Positions 1 to 4,131 are shown, counted from the first letter of the stretch. The stretch is 6,883 nucleotides of DNA from Methanomicrobiales archaeon (GCA_003160755.1 QEXZ01000085.1:1-6883); one strand, 5' to 3'. A program made the numbers and translations. Notes: a model not told the origin generated them from the sequence alone.

Positions 1-1
1 T

Positions 2-124
2 ACGCTGGGCAGGTATGACGCGATATGGATTTATGAGGCGGAAGACTCGCAGGTAATAATAGATTTCCTCCACCGGAGCAGGGATGTCTCAACAACGGAA
101 ACCTGGGTTGCCTTTGCAAGGTAG
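2..124 (+). CDS. GYD-domain-like protein, C-terminal 40 residues (partial)
   Basis: The reading frame is open from the left edge to a TAG at 122-124, giving 40 residues that begin TLGRYDAIWIYEAED and end ETWVAFAR. The GRYD-(hydrophobic)-EAED pattern, followed by a short helix and a final T-E-T-x-x-A-F strand, resembles the second half of GYD-domain proteins. These are small ferredoxin-like-fold proteins of unknown function, usually about 90-100 residues. The start lies outside the window, so length and operon context cannot be judged. The family call rests on a short stretch and is moderate; another small alpha/beta-barrel dimer family is possible. A T-rich tract about 70 bases downstream suits transcription termination. 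Confidence 0.6.
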   Translation, partial: TLGRYDAIWIYEAEDSQVIIDFLHRSRDVSTTETWVAFAR

Positions 125-182
125 ATGTGAAGGATTTTGGGATGGCAAAAAAGATGAGCTGAGAAGAATAGTGGACAAAAAA

Positions 183-210
183 TCTGCTCTTCTTTCTTTT
201 TTTATTTTAC
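183..210 (+). terminator. T-rich archaeal-type terminator after the GYD gene
   Basis: A pyrimidine-rich tract with a run of seven T (197-203) and a second T-run at 205-208 lies about 70 bases after the TAG of the upstream gene. Archaeal RNA polymerase commonly terminates at oligo-T tracts without a stem-loop. No clear hairpin precedes it. The assignment is inference from composition and position. Confidence 0.45.
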
Positions 211-290
211 ACAAACGATTTTCCATAGTCTGACAGATTACAATTTATTTACTTTATACATTGTACGTTGTCACATAAGTAGATACATGA

Positions 291-479
291 TGGAAATCAA
301 AGGGAAATTCGTTCTTGTTTTCACTTGGCTTGGGGCTGCCCCTGCTTGCGATTGCATATACCTCGCATTTCACATTAAAACCGTTTGTTAAATACAGTGT
401 GATTATTAAGAGGATTTCCGGGATTATACTGGTGCTGGCTGGATTATACTTTATATTCATCTATCTTTTCCCGCTTTAA
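291..479 (+). pseudogene. CcdA/DsbD-type membrane protein remnant (last two helices only)
   Basis: The frame from 291 to the TAA at 477-479 encodes 62 residues. It contains two hydrophobic helices: FLFSLGLGLPLLAIAY and, after a basic loop, KRISGIILVLAGLYFIFIY. The GLGLPLLA motif and the final (I)xRISGxxLxxxGLYxx helix are typical of the C-terminus of CcdA/DsbD cytochrome c biogenesis transmembrane proteins. These carry reducing equivalents across the membrane and normally have six or more helices (about 200 residues or more). Here an in-frame TGA at 288-290 precedes the fragment, no ATG is in frame, and the 160 bases upstream are AT-rich with stops in the frames I checked and show no further helices. 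I therefore read it as a 5'-truncated remnant. A thioredoxin-like gene, the usual redox partner of CcdA, lies convergently 46 bases away. Confidence 0.65.
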
Positions 480-485
480 GGTGGC

Positions 486-501
486 TATCGAGGTCTCGAT
501 A
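486..501. terminator. Small palindrome between convergent genes
   Basis: TATCGAG (486-492) and CTCGATA (495-501) form a perfect 7-bp inverted repeat around GT. It sits 6 bases after the ccdA remnant's stop and 24 bases before the thioredoxin gene's stop, and an AT-rich, T-containing tract follows. It could be a bidirectional terminator hairpin or a protein-binding palindrome. The very short loop makes a simple RNA hairpin less than ideal. Confidence 0.3.
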
Positions 502-525
502 TAAATAATTCAGTTATATTTTAGT

Positions 526-843
526 TCATTTTTTTCTGCCAAAGATTCGGCTTAGAAATGATTCCCGTAAACCAAGCAGTTTTTCAATGGAGGCTCTTAA
601 ATTATCTTCGCTCACGACACCAACCATTCTCTTGATTTCATTCCCCTTATCATCAAGTACCAATGTGGTTGGTGTTGCCCTAACATTATACGCTAAAGAA
701 CGTTTCTTTCCTTCTTTTGTTTTTATTTGTATCTTTTTTAATGATAATCCATGGTCATAATAGTCAGGCACCACTTTTTTCACTATCTGTTCGGCTGCTG
801 GACAATGCGGACAATGAGATGAGACAAAAAGTAGGATTTTCAT
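526..843 (-). CDS. Thioredoxin/glutaredoxin-like protein with CPHC active site
   Basis: This 105-residue protein has a thioredoxin fold. Strand beta-1 (KILLFVSS, 2-9) leads into the redox motif C11-P-H-C14. A later RATPTT (55-60) carries the cis-proline P58 expected next to the active site, followed by a strand and a turn (LVLDDKGNEI) and a C-terminal helix. CPHC is the dithiol motif of DsbA-type oxidoreductases, and small archaeal thioredoxin-like proteins with CPxC also use it. It should act as a dithiol/disulfide exchange protein. No signal peptide is visible, so a cytoplasmic location is likely. The C-terminus (RESFLSRIFGRKK) is a basic amphipathic tail. The adjacent convergent CcdA fragment hints at a former membrane electron-transfer partner. 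The ATG at 843 is preceded by a TATA-like box at 871-880 and has no Shine-Dalgarno sequence, so a very short leader is expected. Confidence 0.85.
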   Translation of the reverse strand: MKILLFVSSHCPHCPAAEQIVKKVVPDYYDHGLSLKKIQIKTKEGKKRSLAYNVRATPTTLVLDDKGNEIKRMVGVVSEDNLRASIEKLLGLRESFLSRIFGRKK

Positions 844-870
844 AATAAATAAAAGATTAAAAGATAGAAA

Positions 871-880
871 GTTTTAAATA
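871..880 (-). promoter_or_regulatory. TATA box for the thioredoxin-like gene
   Basis: On the minus strand the sequence reads TATTTAAAAC, a good match to an archaeal TATA element. It is centred about 33 bases upstream of the start codon at 843. Transcription starting about 25 bases downstream would give a leader of only some 7 bases, consistent with the absence of a ribosome-binding site before this ATG. The start site itself is inferred. Confidence 0.45.
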
Positions 881-891
881 CGTTGTTAGCC

Positions 892-984
892 ATGTTTGAA
901 GAGGTAGAGGGTAATAGTTCAGGAGGAACCAAAAGCGCTGGGAGCGTGGAAATCCTAGTGGAAAGGATACATGAGATTTTATAA
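892..984 (+). CDS. Short ORF of uncertain status (30 codons)
   Basis: ATG at 892 opens a 30-codon frame ending in TAA (982-984). It encodes an acidic N-terminus, a GNSSGG turn and an amphipathic helix ending SVEILVERIHEIL. Codon choice looks protein-like, but there is no clear ribosome-binding site. The end of the ORF overlaps the putative TATA box of the ferredoxin operon. I do not recognise a family. It could be a genuine microprotein, the tail of a decayed gene (the frame stays open upstream to a TAG at 865-867), or chance. Confidence 0.2.
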   Translation: MFEEVEGNSSGGTKSAGSVEILVERIHEIL

Positions 985-985
985 A
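978..985 (+). promoter_or_regulatory. Candidate TATA box for the ferredoxin-CooC operon
   Basis: TTTATAAA lies 53 bases upstream of the ferredoxin ATG at 1038, the only strongly TATA-like stretch in this gap on the plus strand. A start about 25 bases downstream would give a leader of roughly 30 bases. The region is shared with the divergent thioredoxin promoter about 100 bases away. Assignment is by sequence only. Confidence 0.4.
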
Positions 986-1037
986 TTTAGCCAATAAGGG
1001 GGCTTTTCTCAGGTTAGTCAGGGCGAAAGTTCGGAAA

Positions 1038-1229
1038 ATGGATATCCCAGTCATTGAGCAGAAACGATGCACAGGGTGTAGAGAATGTATTAGTGTGTGT
1101 GAAGCAAATGCAATTGAAATCGTGGATGAAAAAGCAAGAATAGATTATGGCAGGTGTTATGGTGATACTGAGATATGCAGAGCTTGTATAGAGATATGCC
1201 CGCAAGGTGCTATCTCGGAAATGGAGTAG
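1038..1229 (+). CDS. 2[4Fe-4S] ferredoxin with atypical second cysteine motif
   Basis: This 63-residue electron carrier has two cluster-binding segments. The first is C11-X2-C14-X2-C17-X3-C21, followed by glutamate instead of the usual proline. The second is C40-X6-C47-X2-C50-X3-C54-P, in which the first spacing is six residues instead of two. All eight ligands needed for two [4Fe-4S] clusters are present. In the bacterial-type ferredoxin fold each cluster takes three cysteines from one motif and the fourth from the other. The extra loop YGDTEI between C40 and C47 should lengthen the segment around cluster II and may shift its potential or its partner surface. The gene is first in an apparent operon: its stop is 10 bases before the small helical protein, which overlaps the CooC-type ATPase. 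A role as electron donor for a metallocluster maturation step is inference. No strong Shine-Dalgarno sequence precedes the ATG. Confidence 0.9.
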   Translation: MDIPVIEQKRCTGCRECISVCEANAIEIVDEKARIDYGRCYGDTEICRACIEICPQGAISEME

Positions 1230-1239
1230 TTAGTAGAAA

Positions 1240-1479
1240 ATGAAAACAAAAGAAGAGAAGGAGAAACTAAGTTTATTGCTGGTGTACTGGATTGAGCATA
1301 ACAAAGAGCATGCGCATGATTTCAAGCGATGGACTGAGAAAGCCAAAGGGTTTGATGAAATTGGCACCGAAGTCTATGAAGCGATAATGGAAGCGGTCGA
1401 ACACATGGAAGAAGTGAACGAATGCCTTTTTAAGGCTTTTGAACTTATTAATAACAAAGATAAAAAAGATAGAAAATGA
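1240..1479 (+). CDS. Small all-helical protein upstream of CooC, function unknown
   Basis: This 79-residue, charged, predicted all-alpha protein has no signal peptide or membrane segment. Its first helix carries LSLLLVYWIEHNKEHAHDFKRW, broken here only for description: a YWIEHN core at 16-21, then H24 and H26. A second long helix (about residues 41-69) is acidic and contains EHMEEVNECL. The clustered His/Glu/Cys residues could bind a metal such as nickel, but that is inference from composition. I have a weak recollection of similar short domains with a W-I-E-H-N signature beside CooC-type ATPases in archaea and cannot name the family with certainty. The stop codon overlaps the start of the ATPase gene (ATGA, 1476-1479), indicating translational coupling. 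A weak GGAG lies 13 bases before the ATG. Confidence 0.75.
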   Translation: MKTKEEKEKLSLLLVYWIEHNKEHAHDFKRWTEKAKGFDEIGTEVYEAIMEAVEHMEEVNECLFKAFELINNKDKKDRK

Positions 1480-2249
1480 AAATTCTGATATGTGGCAAAG
1501 GAGGCTGTGGAAAGAGTTCAGTAACAGCACTGCTTGCAATAGAACTTGAAAAGAGGGGATACAACGTTATCGTAGTAGATAATGACGAATCAAACTTTGG
1601 ACTGCATATTCAGCTTGGAATGGAGCTTCCACAGGATTTCGCAGTGCACTTCGGCGGTAAGAGAATGGTTGCAGAGAAGCTGTTGGCGTCCATGAAAGGA
1701 GAAGGGGAAAGATTCAGTGTTTTCGGGGAAGGGATAAGAGCAAGTGACATACCGGAGGATTACATGAGCAAAAAGGGGGGGATACATCTGCTCGCGATAG
1801 GCAAGATTCGCGATTTTGGCGAAGGCTGTGCATGTCCCTTTAATGCACTATCCGCTGATTTCTTGCGCATGCTTGAGCTGAGAGAAGATGAATTTGCACT
1901 TGTTGACACAGATGCAGGGGTTGAGCACTTTGGAAGAGGTGTAGAAACAGGCTGTGACCTCCTTCTAATGGTCATTGACCCCTCTCAGGAATCAATCCGA
2001 CTTGCTGAGAAGGTAACTAAAATCGCTGGGGAGGCGGATAAACCGTTATATTATGTTTTGAACAAAACAGATGACGAAACTGCGAGGTTTCTTCTCGATT
2101 CCGTGGATAAAAGGAAGGTAGTATCCGTCATACCAGCGGATAAGAAGGTATTTAGAAATTGTTTAGTTGGTGAAGCGCTCGATTTTGAGTTGAACGGTGT
2201 CGGTGAGCTTGCGGATTTTTTGGAAAGGAAAACGAGCAGGGATATGTGA
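1476..2249 (+). CDS. cooC: CooC-type MinD-family ATPase, CO dehydrogenase nickel-maturation factor
   Basis: This 257-residue P-loop ATPase is of normal length for CooC. The deviant Walker A motif GKGGCGKSS spans residues 7-15, with the signature lysine K8 of the MinD/SIMIBI class. Switch I is around VVDNDESN (33-40), and the switch II/Walker B strand is LVDTDAGVEHFGRG (142-155). The C118-x-C120-P motif matches the C-x-C that bridges the CooC dimer and binds Ni or Zn. The late NKTDD (196-200) fits the nucleotide-base recognition motif. CooC dimers use ATP to help insert nickel into the C-cluster of CO dehydrogenase. In an archaeon with Mtr the client would plausibly be the CODH/acetyl-CoA synthase (Cdh) complex, though no Cdh gene is in view. 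The ATG overlaps the preceding gene's stop codon and has no Shine-Dalgarno sequence of its own. The broader family also serves other nickel enzymes, so the client is inferred. Confidence 0.88.
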   Translation: MKILICGKGGCGKSSVTALLAIELEKRGYNVIVVDNDESNFGLHIQLGMELPQDFAVHFGGKRMVAEKLLASMKGEGERFSVFGEGIRASDIPEDYMSKKGGIHLLAIGKIRDFGEGCACPFNALSADFLRMLELREDEFALVDTDAGVEHFGRGVETGCDLLLMVIDPSQESIRLAEKVTKIAGEADKPLYYVLNKTDDETARFLLDSVDKRKVVSVIPADKKVFRNCLVGEALDFELNGVGELADFLERKTSRDM

Positions 2250-2277
2250 AATCAAAAGGGAAGGGAAATTTGATTTC
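2248..2277 (+). terminator. Perfect 9-bp inverted repeat at the end of the CooC operon
   Basis: GAAATCAAA (2248-2256) and TTTGATTTC (2269-2277) are exact reverse complements separated by a 12-base purine loop. The left arm begins inside the TGA stop codon. The right arm can instead pair with GAAAT at 2280-2284, giving an alternative hairpin. There is no long T-run afterwards, so this may protect the mRNA 3' end or act as a terminator. The structure is seen; the role is inferred. Confidence 0.45.
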
Positions 2278-2367
2278 GTGAAATTAAAAACATCGCTGTC
2301 ATAAAAATAAACAGGAAAATGAAACCCGGGAAAGAATCCTAAAGCATTTTACATAGAATTTATTCAT
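2250..2367. other. Non-coding gap between convergent genes
   Basis: This AT-rich stretch lies between the stop codons of cooC and the DUF1684 gene. Apart from the inverted repeat at its left edge, I see no gene, repeat or RNA in it. Short T-runs on the minus strand (from AAAAA near 2285-2290 and AAAAATAAA near 2304-2312) could help terminate the DUF1684 transcript. Confidence 0.4.
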
Positions 2368-2931
2368 TTACCTGTTCGCCTTTTTTAAATGATAACTCTT
2401 CTCACCAGCTCGTATAAGCACTTTAAGCCAATTCTCTGGTGGCACAAAAGGGCATACATAGTTTTTACTGTATGCGCACCATGGATTATACGCTTTATTA
2501 AAATCGAGAATCCATCTTCCTTCCGGTGTGCAGTCTCTATCGAGCTCAAGGTCAATATACCGCCCCGCTCCGTATGTCTCATTACCACTGCTTGCGTCCT
2601 TGAACGGGATAAACAGCCGTTCCTCCCGAGGGTCGCTTTTATATGCCTGAAGTATGCACTCCTCATCATCGACTTTGAATCGGAATTCAGCCCAGCGCAG
2701 GAAGTTCCGCATATTGCCACCCGTATCTTCAATTTTTAATAGCTTTTTATCGCCGTGCTCATGAAGTTCGAGCTCGAACCGGTAGTCTGCGTTAGGGGAA
2801 TAATATTCAAGACCCTTGAACTTCACTCGCTCTTCCGGGGCTATCGGCGATTGCCCATGCACCGCAAAGAAGCTATCCTTCTGTTTTCGCTCGCGCTCAA
2901 GCCCTTCCTTCCAATCAGAATTTTTCTCCAT
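2368..2931 (-). CDS. DUF1684 family protein
   Basis: This 187-residue soluble protein has the DUF1684 signature in order. An N-terminal W-x-E-G-L-x-x-E-R-x-x-K-D-S-F-F (7-22) is followed by a short SPIAPEER segment (28-35) and FKGLEYYSPNADYRFE (38-53). The central strand block includes a G-x-x-x-x-F-L-R-W region (72-80) and LFIPFKDASSGNETYGAGRYIDLEL (106-130). The hallmark LDFNKAYNPWCAYS (142-155) is followed by CPFVPPENWL (160-169) and IRAGEK (173-178). The biochemical function of the family is not established. The conserved N-x-A-Y-N-P-x-C-A-Y and CP-x-x-P-x-E-N motifs suggest a binding or catalytic pocket. No signal peptide is seen. The ATG at 2931 has an excellent ribosome-binding site (GAGGTGA, 2939-2945) at 7-base spacing, which fixes the start. 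The gene stands alone on its strand and is convergent with cooC. Confidence 0.88.
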   Translation of the reverse strand: MEKNSDWKEGLERERKQKDSFFAVHGQSPIAPEERVKFKGLEYYSPNADYRFELELHEHGDKKLLKIEDTGGNMRNFLRWAEFRFKVDDEECILQAYKSDPREERLFIPFKDASSGNETYGAGRYIDLELDRDCTPEGRWILDFNKAYNPWCAYSKNYVCPFVPPENWLKVLIRAGEKSYHLKKANR

Positions 2932-2938
2932 TGTTTCT

Positions 2939-2945
2939 TCACCTC
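2939..2945 (-). promoter_or_regulatory. Strong Shine-Dalgarno site of the DUF1684 gene
   Basis: Minus-strand GAGGTGA sits 7 bases before the ATG at 2931. It complements the 3' end of 16S rRNA well and decides the start codon. Most left-side genes here lack so strong a site. Confidence 0.7.
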
Positions 2946-2950
2946 AAACT

Positions 2951-2975
2951 TTTTCTTTTTTTACAAAAAAGAAAA
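2951..2975. repeat. Perfect 11-bp A/T inverted repeat in a divergent promoter gap
   Basis: TTTTCTTTTTT (2951-2961) and AAAAAAGAAAA (2965-2975) are exact reverse complements around a three-base loop, TAC. They lie between the start of the minus-strand DUF1684 gene and the plus-strand small-gene group, so they are placed as a divergent promoter or operator element. Low complexity means part of the symmetry could be chance, and no distinct TATA box stands out from the A/T tracts. Confidence 0.35.
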
Positions 2976-3001
2976 CCTGTGCTAAAAGAAAAAACAAGAG
3001 A

Positions 3002-3097
3002 ATGTTTTTAGTCAAGGTTTTTACCGAAGGTAAAAAAGTTGTTGGTAAAGCTTTCTTTCCTAAGGAAAGGCAGGGACATGAATTAAAAGATATGTAA
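3002..3097 (+). CDS. Small ORF (31 codons) leading a three-gene group
   Basis: ATG at 3002 opens 31 codons encoding MFLVKVFTEGKKVV and onward, a basic, soluble peptide ending GHELKDM. It reads like a genuine beta-rich N-terminus (strand, GKK turn, strand) and then stops. Only a weak AAGAG precedes the ATG. The stop is 11 bases from the next ATG, and the strong GAGGAG site of that gene follows immediately. It may be a real small protein, a leader peptide or a truncated gene. I do not recognise the family. Confidence 0.35.
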   Translation: MFLVKVFTEGKKVVGKAFFPKERQGHELKDM

Positions 3098-3108
3098 GAG
3101 GAGAAAAA

Positions 3109-3465
3109 ATGGCACTCATTGTAAAGGATACACTCATCCGAAAAAGGGGCGGTGCTCTTCCAGCGAGGTCAAGCGGATTTTTTGTTTCCGTTCCATCTGT
3201 CTTCCTGTTTGGACTTTCGGATGGTGACAAAATTATAGGAGAGATAGAAGAAGGAGAGGAAACAAAAGAAATAAAACTGATTCTTGAAAAGGGAAGTGGA
3301 GACAGCTTCTTGCATATCCCCGCTGAGGATTGGGATATGGATTTTATGCGTGAAGGCAGAGCGGATTTGAAACTGAAGGAAGCTATTCACGGTGAAAAGA
3401 GGAAGCAGCTATATCCGAAGAAGGACGTTACGACTTCCCCCGCCATATGTTGTCGAATCTCGTGA
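3109..3465 (+). CDS. Unknown protein, possibly AbrB-like N-terminus; probable 3' frameshift
   Basis: The frame encodes 118 residues. The start is fixed by GAGGAG (3098-3103) five bases before the ATG. The N-terminal part (about 5-48) runs strand, RKRGG turn, FFVSVPSVFLFGLSDGDKI, strand. The V-S-V-P-x-x-x-x-x-G-L-x-x-G-D-x-I pattern recalls AbrB/MazE swapped-hairpin DNA-binding domains, but the arginine-rich loop differs and the match is only suggestive. The rest is charged (KEIKLILEKGSGD; MREGRADLKLKEAI). The last eight residues (PAICCRIS) do not resemble the rest. Skipping one base in the five-C run at 3437-3441 would instead continue as SPPYVVESREKRIFFMKK to a TAA at 3491-3493, about 127 residues. 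That may be the intact product. Confidence 0.6.
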   Translation: MALIVKDTLIRKRGGALPARSSGFFVSVPSVFLFGLSDGDKIIGEIEEGEETKEIKLILEKGSGDSFLHIPAEDWDMDFMREGRADLKLKEAIHGEKRKQLYPKKDVTTSPAICCRIS

Positions 3466-3528
3466 AAAACGAATTTTTTTTATGAAGAAATAAAAGTTTA
3501 AAAAAAACTAAAAGAAGGTGAAAGCAAG

Positions 3529-3771
3529 ATGGAAACAAAAGAAGGAGAGCTTTTGAGTATTGATGAGGTAGTAAGATTGGAACTTGCAAAGAAGTGGAAA
3601 ATAGCTATATACGGTAGCGAAAGAGAGGAAATACCTATTTATGACACAATGGCAGAAAGAGACCTCGAGAGAATCACATCTATGGATGGAGGCAAAGTGA
3701 AGTACAGAGTTAAATCGCTTGATGAGGTGGAGAAGACATTGTCCGTAATACGGGAAATAAAATGGGAGTAA
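3529..3771 (+). CDS. Small conserved-looking protein of unknown function
   Basis: This 80-residue, soluble, charged protein has a mixed alpha/beta prediction. A helix (SIDEVVRLELAKKW, 10-23) is followed by a strand (KIAIYG, 24-29), an acidic turn (SEREE), then IPIYDTMAERDLERI (35-49), a strand KVKYRV (56-61) and a final helix (LDEVEKTLSVIREI). There is no membrane segment or cysteine. A good ribosome-binding site (GGTGA, 3517-3521) lies 7 bases before the ATG. A TTTAAAAA stretch at 3498-3505 is TATA-like but would place the start too close to include that site, so co-transcription with the preceding gene is more likely. I do not recognise the family. Its position after an AbrB-like gene might suggest a small regulatory or toxin/antitoxin-type pair, but nothing in the sequence proves it. 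Confidence 0.65.
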   Translation: METKEGELLSIDEVVRLELAKKWKIAIYGSEREEIPIYDTMAERDLERITSMDGGKVKYRVKSLDEVEKTLSVIREIKWE

Positions 3772-3781
3772 AAGATGAAAA

Positions 3782-3932
3782 ATCAAATTCACCGCAGAGA
3801 ACGCTGAGTTCACAGAGAAAATTAGTTGTCTGGTATTAGTAGCCCTAAAACCTAAACCGCTAAACCTACAAACCCTCAAGCCTCCAAGCTTACACCCTTT
3901 GCGTTCTCCGTGAACTCCGCGATTGATTTGAT
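3782..3932. repeat. Composite intergenic element: mirror-image arms of 9-bp units
   Basis: The left arm (3782-3819) starts with ATCAAAT and, after four bases, carries three successive 9-base units of consensus CRCNGAGWW. The right arm (3895-3932), read on the minus strand, starts with the same ATCAAAT, the same four-base gap, and three units in the same register, the last being degenerate. The arms agree at about 22 of 36 positions without gaps. The 75 bases between them include a C-rich degenerate repeat. No ORF with protein character crosses the element, and it fills the gap between the small-gene group and mtrH. Its nature is unknown: a non-autonomous mobile element, a structured RNA and a protein-binding array are all possible. 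Confidence 0.6.
3843..3894. repeat. Telomere-like degenerate C-rich repeat in the element's core
   Basis: Between the two arms, units of about 8-9 bases of the form CCTAAA, CCTACAAA, CCCTCAAG and CCTCCAAG recur, giving strong strand asymmetry: almost no G on the plus strand. The minus strand is correspondingly G/T-rich, of the kind that can form G-rich structures, though the G-runs are short (two or three). Copies are imperfect, so this is a decayed or loosely constrained tandem repeat. Confidence 0.5.
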
Positions 3933-4103
3933 ATTGTTATTTTATTAAATCTTTCTTGCTCCTGAACAGCACGTTCTCACTTTCGCGGCTTCATTCTGTT
4001 AGCCGAACATACGGAGGGAACACACTCAAGGTCGAGCCACGCGAGTTGGATAACTTAACTAACGCTCTTTTTGGCAGAATTCTGTGTAATCTTGTGGTTA
4101 AGT
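3933..4103. other. Non-coding stretch with a second, looser repeat motif near mtrH
   Basis: There is no credible gene here. Minus-strand reading gives only short frames interrupted by stops. CAGAATTCTG (4075-4084) is a perfect 10-base palindrome. ACTTAAC (4053-4059) and GTTAAGT (4097-4103) form a 7-bp inverted repeat around it. On the minus strand the right end contains CACAAGATTA followed by CACAGAATT, which resembles the 9-base units of the neighbouring element at about 10-base spacing. No tRNA could be folded from this stretch by eye. Confidence 0.35.
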
Positions 4104-4105
4104 AC

Positions 4106-4131
4106 AAAAAATAGGAAAGGGGATAAAAAAA
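4106..4131 (-). terminator. T-rich terminator of the mtr operon
   Basis: On the minus strand, two T-runs follow the mtrH stop codon (4138-4140): seven T at 4125-4131 and six T at 4106-4111, separated by a C/T-rich stretch. Tandem oligo-T tracts right after the last gene of a long operon are a typical archaeal termination signal. Confidence 0.6.

Noticed and set aside
254..460. 68-residue minus-strand ORF opposite the ccdA remnant
   Set aside because: The opposite strand encodes a recognisable CcdA C-terminus; the minus-strand product has no family features.
857..1072. 71-residue minus-strand ORF upstream of the thioredoxin gene
   Set aside because: It crosses both promoters and the start of the ferredoxin gene antisense and has no recognisable domain.
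2385..2739. ORFs of about 115 residues on both strands inside the DUF1684 gene
   Set aside because: DUF1684 motifs run through the whole region in the annotated frame; these are overlapping-frame by-products.
2816..3001. Upstream extension of the 31-codon ORF to a 93-residue protein
   Set aside because: The extra residues are antisense to DUF1684 and its leader and are low-complexity Lys/Phe/Ser-rich; only the part from 3002 looks protein-like.
3508..3879. 123-residue minus-strand ORF
   Set aside because: Antisense to a plus-strand gene with a good ribosome-binding site; it ends inside the repeat element and is low-complexity Phe/Leu/Ser/Tyr-rich.
3843..3894. True telomere sequence
   Set aside because: Copies are degenerate, the tract is only about 50 bases and internal, and archaeal chromosomes are not known to use such telomeres.
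3782..3932. CRISPR array
   Set aside because: Units are 9 bases with no spacers of constant length, and the two sets lie in opposite orientation.
3951..4070. tRNA or other structured RNA gene
   Set aside because: A minus-strand GGCTCGACC recalls a T-loop, but no acceptor, D or anticodon arms can be built around it.
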